Program-made: the position numbers and the translations under genes | Assembly (NCBI GenBank): GCA_022653735.1 | Contig: JALCSU010000028.1 | Span: 1-32,320 of the forward strand | From: Bacteroidales bacterium | GTDB lineage: Bacteria > Bacteroidota > Bacteroidia > Bacteroidales > UBA932 | Length of the DNA: 32,320 nucleotides | Reading direction: 5' to 3' | In this document: one piece after another, positions 17,078 to 25,242 of the stretch | How positions within the stretch are numbered: position 1 is the stretch's first letter | Layout: every line of letters starts with the position of its first letter | Notes under the pieces: generated by a model | Seen by the model: the letters and a program-made list of their open reading frames with translations, nothing else | Database searches by the model: none | Told to the model about the DNA's origin: nothing

Positions 17078-18035
17078 CCTCTATTTCTTCATCATGCTCG
17101 TGTAGTTCCCAGGAATTGAACAAATTCTGGAATATGGCGTAGAGACCTCCTGACACAGAAGTCACTGGGGTCAGGAAGGAATATCCCAGCCAAATCAGGA
17201 AGCCAGTGTTTTTCTGTCCGAGCGCCTGTCCCGCAGTGACGGATTCTATCTTTCCGTATGGTTTCCCGGCTTTCCTGCCGGCATAGAACTGTAACAAAGT
17301 GCATGCAAACGATACTATTCCGATCAGCATGGCACCGGATACCGAGACTCCGCTATTCAGCAAGGCCCTGGTTGCCAAAAACATTGCGAACGTGAGGCTG
17401 ATCCCCCATAAGTAGAAAGCCAGGAAAGTGTAGCGCATCAGAAAATGCTGCAGGGGCTTGATGCAGTATCTTATGAACCATGCGAGGAGCAGCGGGAAGA
17501 TGAGGAGCGGGAATACTCGTTTGCATATTTTTAGAAAACTGTAGCCGAAAGTCGCTCCGTCCGTGGAATTTATCACAGGAATCAGCAGCGGAATCATTAT
17601 TGCTGCCAGACAGTTCGAAAGCACGGTGTAAGAGATTGTGTGCGAGAGGCTCCCTCCTAATTTGTCGGTTATCACTCCGGCTGCTGCCGCCGTAGGGCAG
17701 ATTATGCAGAGCGTGGCGCATTCCATGAGTATCTTCCATATCCCCTCTTCCATTCCGGACGTGATGAGGGCCAGGAGCACGAAGCCGATTGCCTGCAGAG
17801 CCAGCAGCCAGATGTGCCATTTCTGAATCTTGATGTCGTGGGGAGATACCTTGTTGTATTGAAGGAAGAGCATGCAGGCAACGGCGATTGGCTGGAATTC
17901 TTTCGCAAAAGCAGAAATTGCTGGTTCGGATGGCATCATGAATGGGACGAATCGGAAAAGCAGGTAAACTGTGATGCCAGTCGTTAGCGCCAGAGGCAGC
18001 ATCCACGTGTCCAAGAATGTCTTCGCATCTTTCAT
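17058..18035 (-). CDS. bile acid:sodium symporter (BASS) family transporter
   Basis: Inner-membrane transporter of 325 residues with about nine or ten hydrophobic helices. Segments resembling the BASS fold are the paired crossover regions around TAAAAGVITDKLGG near residue 117 and TAGQALGQKNTGFLIWLGYSFLTP near 270. BASS proteins import organic anions such as pantoate, pyruvate or sterol acids with sodium; the substrate here is unknown, and no bile acid context exists. I start at the ATG at 18035; a TTG three codons upstream is less likely. The C-terminal tail is charged (HEHDEEIEAKGPRA), and its last 20 bp overlap the 3' end of the convergent TPR gene. Family assignment is likely but not certain. 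Confidence 0.72.
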   Translation of the reverse strand: MKDAKTFLDTWMLPLALTTGITVYLLFRFVPFMMPSEPAISAFAKEFQPIAVACMLFLQYNKVSPHDIKIQKWHIWLLALQAIGFVLLALITSGMEEGIWKILMECATLCIICPTAAAAGVITDKLGGSLSHTISYTVLSNCLAAIMIPLLIPVINSTDGATFGYSFLKICKRVFPLLIFPLLLAWFIRYCIKPLQHFLMRYTFLAFYLWGISLTFAMFLATRALLNSGVSVSGAMLIGIVSFACTLLQFYAGRKAGKPYGKIESVTAGQALGQKNTGFLIWLGYSFLTPVTSVSGGLYAIFQNLFNSWELHEHDEEIEAKGPRA

Positions 18036-18060
18036 AGGCTGCAAATATCGCCAAAATATT

Positions 18061-18068
18061 TATATTTG
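18061..18068 (+). promoter_or_regulatory. predicted -7 element for the M13 peptidase gene
   Basis: TATATTTG matches the Bacteroidota -7 consensus TAnnTTTG at every fixed position, 44 bp before the ATG. No TTTG lies at the proper -33 distance, so the call rests on one element. The short 77-bp divergent gap also serves the BASS gene; a weaker minus-strand GATATTTG lies at 18049-18042. Confidence 0.4.
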
Positions 18069-18112
18069 TACTCTGTAAATACTTTGAAAATATCAGAAAA
18101 TCACATGCATTT

Positions 18113-20131
18113 ATGAAAAAAGCAATATTTTTTATGACATCTCTATTGGTTATGGCTGGATGCGGCCAGACTGCTCAGTCTCCAAAAACGCCAGCCTTGG
18201 ACCTTTCGAATCTTGACACCACGGTGGCGCCAGGAACGGATTTTTACCAATATGCCACTGGCGGTTGGCAGAAGAATCACCCTCTGAAGCCTGAATATGC
18301 TAGATATGGCACTTTCGATGCTCTGAGAGACTCTTCAGAGGAAAGGCTTAACAGGCTGTTCAAGAGCATGGAGAACATGCAGGCAGAAGCTGGCTCTACG
18401 GAAGAGAAAATCGTCATTTTGTACAAGCAGGGGCTTGATTCGGTGACTCTCAACAAGGATGGAGCCGAGCCTATCAAGAAATATGTCGATGAAATCTATG
18501 CGGTAAGCGACAAAGACGGGCTCGTGAAAGAACTCGCCAAGCTTCACGATGTGGGCGAAGGCGGATTCTTCGGGGCATATGTCGGCGCCGACTTGGCCAA
18601 CAGTAACATGCAGATCCTTTATTTCGGCCAGTCTGGTCTGGGAATCGGCGATAGGGATTACTACATTGACCCTGCTAACGCTGCTTTGAAGGAAGGTTAT
18701 AAGAATATGCTCTCGAAGCTCTTTTCGCTAGCAGGCAATGAAAATCCTGAGCAGGCAGCCGCAAATGCGCTTGCAGTAGAGGACGTGATAGCAAAATATT
18801 CATGGACGAAGGTGCAGGAAAGAGACATTCAGGCCCAGTACAACCCAATGAGCACAGCGGAACTGGAAAAGAATTATCCTGGCTTCAACTTCAAGGCCTA
18901 TCTTGCTGAAAGGAATATTCCGGATCAGGATAATCTTGTCGTCGGGGAGCTTTCCTATTTCAAAGGTTTAACTGAATATTTCGCCAAAGCTGATTTGCAG
19001 CAGCTGAAGGATTATCTGGCCGGACAGCTTCTGACTGGCGGTTGCGGAGCGTTGAGCGATGATTTCTACAATGCATACTTCGATTTCTTCAGCCGGCAGA
19101 TGAGCGGCATCCAGCAACAGAAACCTCGCTGGAAGAGAGCCATGAGAGTGCCTAATTCCGTTCTTGGAGAGGCTGTGGGAAAGATGTATGTCGAGAAATA
19201 CTTCCCGGAGTCATCCAAGCAGAAGATGCTGGATCTCGTCCACAACCTGCAGAAGGCTCTAGGAGAGCATATCGACGAGCTGGATTGGATGAGCGACTCC
19301 ACGAAGGCTAAAGCTCACGAGAAACTGGACAATTACACTATCAAGATCGGCTATCCGGACAAATGGAAAGATTATTCTACGCTCGAGGTGGGTGGCGGCA
19401 AGAACTATTACGAGAATCTGCGTGCCGCCAGCCAGTGGTACGTTGCTGACAATATGTCAAAGCTCGGAAAACCGACGGACAAGACTGAATGGGGGATGAC
19501 TCCGCAGACAGTGAACGCTTACTACAATCCTACGACAAATGAGATATGCTTCCCTGCGGCAATCCTTCAGGCACCGTTCTTCAACCCGGATGCCGACGAT
19601 GCCGTGAACTATGGTGGCATAGGCGTAGTGATCGGACATGAGATGTCTCACGGCTTCGATGATCAGGGCCGCCTGTTCGACAAAGACGGTAACATGTCCA
19701 ATTGGTGGACGAAGGAAGACGAAGAGAAATTCAAGGCAAAGGCAGAGGTACTGGCAGCCCAATTCGATTCCGTAGAGGTGCTGCCTGGCGTTCATGCTGA
19801 TGGGCATCACACTCTCGGCGAGAATATCGGCGACCATGGCGGGCTGAGCATCGCTTTCACTGCCATGCAGAATGCCATTGCCGGGCAGAATGTCGGCCCG
19901 ATCGATGGCTTCACTCCAGAGCAGAGGTTCTATCTGTCATACGCTACGATTTGGGCGCAGAACATCACCGACGAGGAGAAGGCCCGCCTGACGAAACTTG
20001 ACGAGCATTCCCTAGCGGTCAACAGGGTGAACATGTCAATCCGGAATTTCCAGAGCTTCTTCGACGCTTTCGGAATCAAGGAAGGAGACCCTATGTGGAG
20101 GCCGGAGAGCGAGAGAGTCCACATCTGGTAA
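18113..20131 (+). CDS. M13 family metallopeptidase (neprilysin/PepO-like), lipoprotein
   Basis: Zinc endopeptidase predicted to cut small peptides outside the cytoplasm. The 672-residue protein begins with a lipoprotein signal (LVMAGC, C17), so it is likely anchored to a membrane on its periplasmic or outer face. The M13 N-terminal domain starts with the typical APGTDFYQYATGGWQKNHP. The catalytic centre is HEMSH at 509-513, with E570 and D574 in ENIGD giving the third zinc ligand and supporting Asp. NAYYNPTTNEICFPAAILQ near 465 is the conserved substrate-binding segment. The C-terminus ERVHIW corresponds to the CxVW end of neprilysin. Length matches full-length bacterial members. The ABC permease gene follows after 6 bp, so they share a transcript. 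Confidence 0.96.
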   Translation: MKKAIFFMTSLLVMAGCGQTAQSPKTPALDLSNLDTTVAPGTDFYQYATGGWQKNHPLKPEYARYGTFDALRDSSEERLNRLFKSMENMQAEAGSTEEKIVILYKQGLDSVTLNKDGAEPIKKYVDEIYAVSDKDGLVKELAKLHDVGEGGFFGAYVGADLANSNMQILYFGQSGLGIGDRDYYIDPANAALKEGYKNMLSKLFSLAGNENPEQAAANALAVEDVIAKYSWTKVQERDIQAQYNPMSTAELEKNYPGFNFKAYLAERNIPDQDNLVVGELSYFKGLTEYFAKADLQQLKDYLAGQLLTGGCGALSDDFYNAYFDFFSRQMSGIQQQKPRWKRAMRVPNSVLGEAVGKMYVEKYFPESSKQKMLDLVHNLQKALGEHIDELDWMSDSTKAKAHEKLDNYTIKIGYPDKWKDYSTLEVGGGKNYYENLRAASQWYVADNMSKLGKPTDKTEWGMTPQTVNAYYNPTTNEICFPAAILQAPFFNPDADDAVNYGGIGVVIGHEMSHGFDDQGRLFDKDGNMSNWWTKEDEEKFKAKAEVLAAQFDSVEVLPGVHADGHHTLGENIGDHGGLSIAFTAMQNAIAGQNVGPIDGFTPEQRFYLSYATIWAQNITDEEKARLTKLDEHSLAVNRVNMSIRNFQSFFDAFGIKEGDPMWRPESERVHIW

Positions 20132-20137
20132 ATATTC

Positions 20138-21307
20138 ATGGATGCGTCCCGCTTCATAGCCAGACGCCTCCGTTTCGGGGGGAAGATAGCGATGTCATCC
20201 ATCGCTATCTCCTTCTTTATCATAATAATTGCCGTTTCCATTTCTTCAGGATTCAGGACAGACATCAGAGATGGCATTTCCAAGCTCACCGGGGATATCC
20301 AGCTAATGCCTGAAGACATGAATTACGTGAGCGAGGATTCATCCATTCCTGCTGACCCGAGTTTTAAATGGCTCATTGATTCTCTGCCAGGAGTAAAGTC
20401 AATATCTCCTGCAGTGTATAGGGCTGGTATCATAAAAAAGGATGACAACATCCACGGCGTGGTTTTCAAAGGCGTCCAGAGGGAAGCCTCGGATACTTCA
20501 CGGCAGAGCATCCTTATTCCTGAGAGGCTTTCTGACCTTTTGAATATCAAGGCTGGCGATAAACTGCTGGCTTATTTCGTTGGCGAGAACATTAAAGTAA
20601 GGAATTTCACCGTTTCTGGCACTTACGAGAGTGTCATGGACGGCACCGATAATTTGGTGATACTTGCTGACATCAAAGACATTCAGCGCCTGAACGGATG
20701 GGGGGAGGATGCGGTCTCGGAACTTGAAATCACTCTGAGGAAAGGCTACAAGAACGCCGCTTCCATGGAAGATTTGACGCGGCATATTGGCATGCTGGCA
20801 ATGACGGGGGACGATAGTGAGGAGGCCGGCCTGGTTGCGACTTCCGTGATGGATCGTTACCCCCAGATATTCGACTGGCTGGACCTGATAGATTTCAACG
20901 TTCTGTTCATCCTTATCCTTATGACGATAGTCGCTGGCTTCAACATGATTTCGGGGCTCCTGATAATGCTTTTCAGGAACATATCGACTATCGGAACACT
21001 GAAAGCCATGGGCATGACGGACGGCGCGATTTCCAAAATATTCCTTAGGGTTGCTTCCGAGGTTGTATTCAAAGGTATGCTCATAGGCAATCTTCTGGCG
21101 CTTGCTTTTTGTGCCGTGCAGGGCTTCACTCATTTCATAAAGCTGAATCCAGAGAATTATTTCGTGTCTTTCGTGCCCGTCAGCGTGAGCCTATCTGGAA
21201 TTCTCCTTGCCGACGCTGTCTCTTATCTTGTTATTCTGCTCCTGCTCCTTATCCCGTGTCTCTTCATTTCCAGGGTCGACCCCGCCCAGACTGTCAGAGC
21301 CCAGTGA
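20138..21307 (+). CDS. ABC transporter permease, LolC/LolE (FtsX/MacB) type
   Basis: Inner-membrane permease of 389 residues with four predicted helices: one near the N-terminus (SIAISFFIIIIAVSISSGF) and three at the C-terminus (about 255-285, 310-330, 350-375), separated by a periplasmic domain of about 200 residues. This is the layout of LolC/LolE permeases, which extract lipoproteins from the inner membrane; the NMISGLLIMLFRNISTIGTLKAMGM coupling segment is typical. No ATPase (LolD-like) or second permease is next to it, so a homodimeric permease with an ATPase encoded elsewhere is one possibility. The last helix (352-389) is encoded by DNA that also codes, on the other strand, for the tail of the lytic transglycosylase: a 117-bp convergent overlap. 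Confidence 0.88.
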   Translation: MDASRFIARRLRFGGKIAMSSIAISFFIIIIAVSISSGFRTDIRDGISKLTGDIQLMPEDMNYVSEDSSIPADPSFKWLIDSLPGVKSISPAVYRAGIIKKDDNIHGVVFKGVQREASDTSRQSILIPERLSDLLNIKAGDKLLAYFVGENIKVRNFTVSGTYESVMDGTDNLVILADIKDIQRLNGWGEDAVSELEITLRKGYKNAASMEDLTRHIGMLAMTGDDSEEAGLVATSVMDRYPQIFDWLDLIDFNVLFILILMTIVAGFNMISGLLIMLFRNISTIGTLKAMGMTDGAISKIFLRVASEVVFKGMLIGNLLALAFCAVQGFTHFIKLNPENYFVSFVPVSVSLSGILLADAVSYLVILLLLLIPCLFISRVDPAQTVRAQ

Positions 21308-22387
21308 ATCTATCATCTGCTCTACCTGCCGTTCTTCCAGCTCTATCTCTTTTTCTTGAGCAGAATTTTGTGGCACGACGCCTCTGAATATGTCGTATCG
21401 GCCCAGAACGACTCTGACGTAAGCGATTGTCTCCAGACCTTCGAATCTCAGGGCATCGTTTCTTTCTCCGGTAAAGTATGCTGCGAAATTGCTCCACCTG
21501 CTGACATCGACTTTCTTGTTACGGGCCGTGGAGATTGCATCTGTAATATTCCCCGATCCGGCATTGTAGGCTGCCAAGGTGTATTTCGTCAATTCGGACC
21601 CTCCTATTCCATATCCTTTAAGAATATCCTGGAGCCGCCTCAAGATCAGTACAGAGCATTTTATGTTCTCCTCAGGGTCTAGAAGGTCAGTGATGCCGAA
21701 TTTCGCCGCGCTGGCAGGCATGACCTGCATCAGTCCCTGCGCCCCGCGCTTTGATTTTACGCTTATCTTGAAGCGGGATTCATTCCACATGAGTGAGGCC
21801 AGCAGTTTCCAGTCCCAGCCGATGCTTTTGGAATATTCTTTTAGAAGGTCATCGTAGGGGGTCAGAATCCTCTTATCCCTGCCTTTGCGGTAAGGGTTGT
21901 AGCAGGCGAAGAAACGGTTGTAGAAGCTGAAATAGTTCTCCATCCTCACGAACCGCCCCAGCCACAAGTCCAGGGACTTTATCTTTTTCCTGTCTGGTTT
22001 GATGAACCACGTGCCTGTGCTGTCCGTCATCATCACTTTTCGGAAAGTGGCCCCGCCCTTCCAAGTTGCAGGAGCGACTAGAATGTCAATGCTGTCACAA
22101 AGCAGTGAGTCAGAGTAGTCAGCTCCATTCTCAGCTAGAGTTATTCTTATTCGAGCCGAATTGTCGGAGGCAAACTGTTTTAGAAGCTCGTAATTATAAT
22201 CTGTCAGATATCCAGTCCTGAGAGTTTCTATCGAATCGAGGGCAATGACGCAGCGTAGCTGGGCATTTTCGTAAGGGTTCTTGCCTGTCTGAGAGAGTTC
22301 ACCAACTGAAAGCGGGATAAGTGCCAGCACGATGAGTGTTGGAATTAAGAATCTCAAGAATTTTTTGGTAACTCGTTTTAGGCCCAT
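21191..22387 (-). CDS. MltF-like membrane-bound lytic murein transglycosylase
   Basis: Cleaves the glycan strand of peptidoglycan with formation of 1,6-anhydro ends. The 398 residues begin with a membrane anchor or signal at 10-28. Residues 45-180 resemble the solute-binding-like regulatory domain of MltF. The SLT catalytic domain covers about 188-335: catalytic E203 in MWNESRF, the GAQGLMQVMPASA motif at 215-227 and LAAYNAGSGN at 271-280. After the domain, residues 340-398 are a charged low-complexity tail. Residues 361-398 are encoded opposite the last helix of the convergent permease gene, so this tail is probably an overprinted extension that the enzyme core does not need. It lies 20 bp after the putative porin gene and should share its promoter. 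Confidence 0.92.
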   Translation of the reverse strand: MGLKRVTKKFLRFLIPTLIVLALIPLSVGELSQTGKNPYENAQLRCVIALDSIETLRTGYLTDYNYELLKQFASDNSARIRITLAENGADYSDSLLCDSIDILVAPATWKGGATFRKVMMTDSTGTWFIKPDRKKIKSLDLWLGRFVRMENYFSFYNRFFACYNPYRKGRDKRILTPYDDLLKEYSKSIGWDWKLLASLMWNESRFKISVKSKRGAQGLMQVMPASAAKFGITDLLDPEENIKCSVLILRRLQDILKGYGIGGSELTKYTLAAYNAGSGNITDAISTARNKKVDVSRWSNFAAYFTGERNDALRFEGLETIAYVRVVLGRYDIFRGVVPQNSAQEKEIELEERQVEQMIDSLGSDSLGGVDPGNEETRDKEQEQNNKIRDSVGKENSR

Positions 22388-22407
22388 AAGCAGTAGTTTT
22401 CATTCTG

Positions 22408-25161
22408 CTAATATATTTCTGTGCCTCCTCCGCCGCCGATAGAAGTTGAATTGTTCATGAGTCCGCCACCAATTCCTCCGAATCCGCCGCTAGAGGAACC
22501 TCCTCCAGAAGATCTTCCGCCGCCCATGCTTCCGGATGACACGCTAACTTTCTTGTTCTGACTTGGTTGCAGGTAGAACGGCCAGTAAATTCCAAATTTA
22601 AGAGCGCGCTGAGTCCGAATGAAATGGTTTGCGCTGAAATAGTCATTCTTGCTGGCAGGCCATCCTTGCCCAACGTTCTCAACTTTTATGAATATGCATG
22701 CACGCTTCCATTGAACGTTCACGAATGCGTCAATGTAAGGACCATTGTTGTACTTGGCCTCTTTCTGATTATAGAATTGCCCTATGGATGGATTCCAGCC
22801 TGGCGTGTAGAACTTAGTGTTGTACCAGGCGTTCGCTCCGATCTGCATCTGCATTATGTTTCTCTTTACGTTGAACTGAATGTAGTAACGCGCGTTGATG
22901 GCAACAGTAGGCACTGGGATCACGTCTTCATCAGAGGAAACCTCGAAAAGGACTTTGTTGTCCAGGTGCAGGAAGTTGAAAATATTGAAATTCTTCGTCA
23001 GCGAAGCTGAGAACACGCTCATAGGCGATGTGTTCTGCTTAATGCCAGTGCTGTCGAAATATATGTTATTCTTAAGGAGCGCATACCCGGCGTCCAGACT
23101 GATATTCCAGCGAGGAATCGACATGGAGCCAGTGACTTTGGTCGTGGAAATTTTGTCGAAATTATTGTTCCAGGCATAGTGGTTAGAGTAATAGCGCTGC
23201 CAGTAGTAATCAGGTTCTTTTAGGCTTGTTTCGAAATGAGCGTTGAAAGAGATAGGGCTGTATCTCTGTCTCCTGAAAGGGAAAATATTTAGCTTAGCAT
23301 TAGCCTTCACGCTAAAATCTTTCGACTCAGGACCCACTAGCACGAAGTCTCCCTTGGCATCCCATTGGATGAATTTTTTCAGCTGGCCTTCTATTCCGGC
23401 ATAGAGGAATGTGGAATTCCATGTCGTATTCTTTTTAAGGCCCAGGAAAGATGAGTAATCGAAATTGTAGAAATTCAGCAGCCTGTTGCCAGCCCCCACG
23501 TCAAGTTTGGAAACTATGCCTTCGCTGGACCAAGGCTGCAGCCTTATGAATATCCTGTTCTCCAGTTTCATGACTCTGGAAGAATCGTGGGACTGCGTGG
23601 GATTATATAGAAAGTTATTCCTGTAAAGATTGCGCCCGTCCGTGTCTGAGCTGGATATCTCGTCTTGATACATGCGAGTGAAAACGGAATATTCAGAGCT
23701 GTGGCCGATGAAAGCGCTCGTAATGTTCATATTCCCTGTGGTATCTCTCGCTTCTCTGGCCAGCTTCCTCTCGGCAAGCAACTTCTCCATGCTTGCTATC
23801 TCGGCAGAGTCACCAGTGGCTGTGATGCTGTCTCTGTATGCCTCGTCCGCCTTCACCTCTTTCCTGTATTTAAGTTTCTTCAGGAAAGTGAAAGGAATCC
23901 TGTACTGTTGGTCTATGAAGACTGTATTTTTCTTGGTGACCGATGATGCGCTGGTCAGATAGACAGGATATTCCCTTGCATCCAGAGTCGTATCGGTGAC
24001 CATCTTGTTGTCCGAGATTCCTCCGTTCTCGTTATGTACTATCTTATTGTAGATGTAGCCGACGTGCATCATGTATCTTTTCCCCAGGTAGTTGGTTGAG
24101 GCGACGAAAGTCTTGTTGGCAGTCCGCTCATTCTCCATCATGCCGTTACCTCCGAACCTATCATATTCTAGCGTGAAATTCAGCTCAGGGAATATGTTCT
24201 GCGTTGTCATAATGTGCAGGTTGTCCGACTCTTTCTGGCTATTTGCGAACAATGTCCCGAAGTATGCCAGCTCTGTGTACGGGGTTTTCGTATTGTACAT
24301 CGGCAACGTGGAAGGGGAAAACGACCAAGGTTCGTACGGCTGATAGAAAGCTACTCCGTTCTCGTTATCCCGCTTGAAATAGTCGTAGTACTGCACCGGC
24401 GAGCCCGCAACGCCGAGCCATGTGGCATTCACGTCTTTTCTGAATATAGGGTAGTCGTAGAAGCGGTAATTGTAGCCAGTGTCAGGGAATTGAAGGTGCA
24501 TTTTGTGGAATTCCCTCTCGTGCGTCCATTGGATTATGCGTTTGTACTGCATTGAATCTGGCAGGGCAAAAGTTTCCAGAATTCTCGGAGTGTATTCGCG
24601 GATGCTGTCTTTGATGGCCTTGATGCTGTCTTTGATTGCAAGCACGCTGTCGGCGATGTGCTTCTTGAAGTTCTCCTTGACTTGGATGTCGTACTTCTTC
24701 CTGTCTGTCTTGGAAAGACTTGCATACCATTTGTCGAAAGCATCCTTAGCTCGAATCGTGGAATCGATGGCGTAGAGAGAGTCGAGCTTCGGCCAGTCTA
24801 GGGAATCTCCAGCTTCCTTTAAAGAGTCTCTTACGAAAACATGTGTTGCGGAGTCAAGCAGGGCTACGTAGTATCTGTAGCGGAAAGGGTCTATGTCTTT
24901 AAGCGAATCTGGCGGGAATATCGTGTCTCGTGCGCTTAAGACAGGCGTCGTGTCTTGGATCGCCTTAAGATAAGCAGTGTCGTCCACGCTCCCTCCGCCA
25001 CGCTTTATGAACTGATTCCTGTACTTGATAGTGTCTTGAATGCTTTCCCAAAGACTAGTCCATGGGGCTTTCGGAGAGTGCATGTCCATCGCGGCAGTCT
25101 GGAGTGCCAAGAAGCACACCACTGTTAACGGGAACCATATTTTCTTCAGGACACTTTTCAT
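22408..25161 (-). CDS. putative porin, large Bacteroidota outer-membrane barrel
   Basis: Predicted outer-membrane beta-barrel of 917 residues in the Bacteroidota 'putative porin' family. Residues 1-24 form the signal peptide. A periplasmic N-terminal region follows to about 230, with a helical heptad-like run (DSVLAIKDSIKAIKDSI) near 178-194. The barrel begins around FHKMHLQFPDTGYNYRFYDY and is full of aromatic-bounded strands such as YIYNKIVHNENGG and the FNVKRNIMQMQIGANAWYNTKFY region. The last strand seems to be LKFGIYWPFYLQP near 853-865. It is followed by an unusual 47-residue Gly/Ser tail (871-917) holding GSMGGGRSSGG at 877-887, nearly identical to a motif in the lipoprotein tail. A clear promoter lies upstream, and the MltF-like gene follows after 20 bp. 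Confidence 0.85.
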   Translation of the reverse strand: MKSVLKKIWFPLTVVCFLALQTAAMDMHSPKAPWTSLWESIQDTIKYRNQFIKRGGGSVDDTAYLKAIQDTTPVLSARDTIFPPDSLKDIDPFRYRYYVALLDSATHVFVRDSLKEAGDSLDWPKLDSLYAIDSTIRAKDAFDKWYASLSKTDRKKYDIQVKENFKKHIADSVLAIKDSIKAIKDSIREYTPRILETFALPDSMQYKRIIQWTHEREFHKMHLQFPDTGYNYRFYDYPIFRKDVNATWLGVAGSPVQYYDYFKRDNENGVAFYQPYEPWSFSPSTLPMYNTKTPYTELAYFGTLFANSQKESDNLHIMTTQNIFPELNFTLEYDRFGGNGMMENERTANKTFVASTNYLGKRYMMHVGYIYNKIVHNENGGISDNKMVTDTTLDAREYPVYLTSASSVTKKNTVFIDQQYRIPFTFLKKLKYRKEVKADEAYRDSITATGDSAEIASMEKLLAERKLAREARDTTGNMNITSAFIGHSSEYSVFTRMYQDEISSSDTDGRNLYRNNFLYNPTQSHDSSRVMKLENRIFIRLQPWSSEGIVSKLDVGAGNRLLNFYNFDYSSFLGLKKNTTWNSTFLYAGIEGQLKKFIQWDAKGDFVLVGPESKDFSVKANAKLNIFPFRRQRYSPISFNAHFETSLKEPDYYWQRYYSNHYAWNNNFDKISTTKVTGSMSIPRWNISLDAGYALLKNNIYFDSTGIKQNTSPMSVFSASLTKNFNIFNFLHLDNKVLFEVSSDEDVIPVPTVAINARYYIQFNVKRNIMQMQIGANAWYNTKFYTPGWNPSIGQFYNQKEAKYNNGPYIDAFVNVQWKRACIFIKVENVGQGWPASKNDYFSANHFIRTQRALKFGIYWPFYLQPSQNKKVSVSSGSMGGGRSSGGGSSSGGFGGIGGGLMNNSTSIGGGGGTEIY

Positions 25162-25186
25162 GTGTTTTCCTTAGCGTACAATCTTA

Positions 25187-25218
25187 CAAATGTAAATACT
25201 TTTCCTTTTTTCGGCAAA
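25187..25218 (-). promoter_or_regulatory. predicted promoter of the porin-transglycosylase operon
   Basis: On the minus strand TTTG at 25218-25215, a 20-bp spacer and TACATTTG at 25194-25187 match both elements of the Bacteroidota sigma-ABfr type promoter fully. Transcription would start near 25180, about 19 bases before the porin ATG at 25161. This is the best promoter in the window and separates the porin-mltF pair from the ABC-F gene upstream. Confidence 0.7.
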
Positions 25219-25242
25219 TCCGCAGATCCCCGACGATTCCCT

